DNA of 34,299 nucleotides, from contig JBMYYR010000019.1 in assembly GCA_049609625.1 (NCBI GenBank), forward strand, positions 1 to 34,299. The letters are read 5' to 3'. Shown here in pieces: positions 33,023-34,299 of this stretch (positions are counted from its first letter, which is position 1; every line of letters begins with the position of its first letter). The stretch comes from JBMYYR01 sp049609625. GTDB lineage: Bacteria; Bacteroidota; Bacteroidia; Flavobacteriales; CAJXXR01. The notes under the pieces are model-generated. The model saw only the letters and a list, made by a program, of their open reading frames with translations, did not search any database and was not told the DNA's origin. The position numbers and the translations under genes were made by a program.

Positions 33023-34299
33023 ATGCAATCCATTCATAAAGATTTAAAAAAAGAACTCGAGTTCGATCAGATTTTAGATTTGCTTTGCGAAAAATCTCAA
33101 AGTCCGAAAAACCAACAGTTTTTTAAATCCATACAAGCTTTTTCTTCCTTTTCGGCACTCAAAACCTCTTTCCAAACCCTTGAAAATTATGGATTTGCAA
33201 GAGAAGACAGTCGTTTTCCGAGTTTTCAATACCAAAACCTCCAAAAGAGCATCAAATTACTGAAGATTGAAAACGCAAGTTTGGATGCCGAAGATTTCTT
33301 TGCGATGCTTTTGGCAATAGATTTTAGTAATAAAGCTTTTCGATTTTTTAAATCTAATCCTGAACATTACTCTACTTTAGAGCGTTTGTTTGAAAATTTG
33401 AATCCAGAAAAAGCATTGGCAAAGCGTATTTTAGAAGTCTTTACACCTCAAAAAGAACTTAGAGACAAGGCTTCTGATGCTCTTTTTCAGATTCGGGCGA
33501 AACTCAAAACCTGTTCGCGTTTGCTAAGTCAGCAATTCAACAGAGCCCTCTCCCACTGCGAAGCACAAGGGTTTTTGGCGGACATCAAAGAAACTTACAT
33601 CGACCATACACGTGTTTTGGCCATTTCGGCTGAGCATAAAAGAAAGGTGAAAGGAAGACGATTGGGCGAATCGAACACGGGTGCTGTCGCCTATATCGAA
33701 CCTCAAGACTGTGCGATTTTAAATCGAGAATGGTATGCGCACAAAGCCGATGAAAAAGAAGAAGTTCGTCGGATTTTGTTGGCACTTACCAACGAATTTA
33801 GAGATCGATTAGCCTTCATAAAAGCATTAACCCGTTTGCAAGAACAGCTGGATAGATTAGAAGCCAAAACGCAATTAGGACATGTATTTGAAGCCGTTAT
33901 TCCGAAACTAAGTCAAACAAAATCAATGACTTGGAAGGACGCTTATCATCCTTTGCTTTTGCAAAAATATAAGGATGAGCGCAAACGTGTTCACCCTCAA
34001 GACATGAGCTTGAATGAAGAACAGTTTATGGTGGTAATTTCTGGACCGAATGCAGGCGGAAAGTCCATTAGTTTGAAAACTGTTGGCTTGTTGCAAATTA
34101 TGTTTCAATGCGGACTCAAAGTGCCTGTACATCCCGATTCTGTTTTTTGTCTGTTTGATGCTATTTTTACTGACATTGGAGATAATCAATCCATTGAAAA
34201 TGAACTTAGTACATACAGTCATAGATTGAATCGGATGCGTGAAATTTTAGACGAAAGTAGTGCTGATTCCATGATTTTGATAGATGAATTTGGTTCAGG
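33023..34299 (+). CDS. mutS2: MutS2-type ATPase, partial (right edge of window)
   Basis: It begins at ATG 33023 (MQSIHKDLKKELEFDQIL) and stays open to the last base (425 codons plus 2 nt); the 3' end lies outside. The N-terminal LEFDQIL and the long helical core/clamp region (about 1-335) fit MutS2 rather than MutS, with no mismatch-binding domain I. Walker A GPNAGGKS is at about 348-355. DIGDNQSIENELSTYS follows at about 390-405, and Walker B ILIDEFGSG ends the window. The family resolves branched DNA or acts on stalled, collided ribosomes through a C-terminal Smr domain, which cannot be seen here. The usual LLDE(L)G(A/S)G appears as LIDEFGSG. Confidence 0.88.
   Translation, partial: MQSIHKDLKKELEFDQILDLLCEKSQSPKNQQFFKSIQAFSSFSALKTSFQTLENYGFAREDSRFPSFQYQNLQKSIKLLKIENASLDAEDFFAMLLAIDFSNKAFRFFKSNPEHYSTLERLFENLNPEKALAKRILEVFTPQKELRDKASDALFQIRAKLKTCSRLLSQQFNRALSHCEAQGFLADIKETYIDHTRVLAISAEHKRKVKGRRLGESNTGAVAYIEPQDCAILNREWYAHKADEKEEVRRILLALTNEFRDRLAFIKALTRLQEQLDRLEAKTQLGHVFEAVIPKLSQTKSMTWKDAYHPLLLQKYKDERKRVHPQDMSLNEEQFMVVISGPNAGGKSISLKTVGLLQIMFQCGLKVPVHPDSVFCLFDAIFTDIGDNQSIENELSTYSHRLNRMREILDESSADSMILIDEFGS

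Overview
The window looks like a chromosomal segment of a member of the Bacteroidota, most likely Flavobacteriia. The evidence is low-GC DNA, no Shine-Dalgarno-like sites ahead of starts, several Bacteroidota-type -7 elements (TAnnTTTG), a secreted peptidase with a type IX secretion C-terminal domain, and lineage-typical small families (DUF4286, DUF4258, DUF1569, YwqK-like lipoprotein, PorE-like OmpA protein). No rRNA, tRNA or CRISPR array was seen.

Layout. (1) 1-4330: a Na+/phosphate symporter with a PhoU-like tail (minus), an orphan HTH-like protein (minus), then an outer-membrane-barrel-like protein and an RluA-family pseudouridine synthase (plus). (2) 4331-6714 is the only clearly accessory part: an AT-rich island with two related repeat blocks, a group II intron relic with a recognisable domain V/VI, a long hairpin element, a lipoprotein gene of unknown function, and a toxin-antitoxin pair whose toxin is broken. 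(3) 6715-12719: tig, clpP, clpX, truA and an MsbA-type ABC exporter, i.e. the protein-quality-control block, with a strong terminator after tig. (4) 20060-12799 (minus): an apparent seven-gene run beginning with alanine dehydrogenase, then a DUF4258 protein, a YwqK-like lipoprotein, a secreted M1 aminopeptidase, an SDR protein lacking the catalytic Tyr/Lys, a CLC-F-like fluoride antiporter and an SSAT-like acetyltransferase. (5) 20380-27988 (plus): a TPR protein and a tightly overlapped run of DUF4286, LolD/MacB-type ATPase, PduO-type cobalamin adenosyltransferase, an unknown exported protein, a PorE-like OmpA/PD40 protein and HMG-CoA lyase. (6) 28023-34299: small membrane and DUF937-like proteins, an alpha/beta hydrolase, a DUF1569 protein, an SSS symporter, a TSUP permease and a MutS2-type gene cut by the right edge.

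Most of the window is core housekeeping. The part most worth attention is the 4.3-6.7 kb island. There, two unrelated cargo units (lipoprotein gene; toxin-antitoxin pair) each begin just downstream of a copy of the same ~24-bp boundary motif, and are preceded by group II intron-like or hairpin DNA. This looks like an integron-cassette-like or mobile-repeat arrangement. That reading is inference; the repeats, the domain V fold and the toxin lesion can be read directly.
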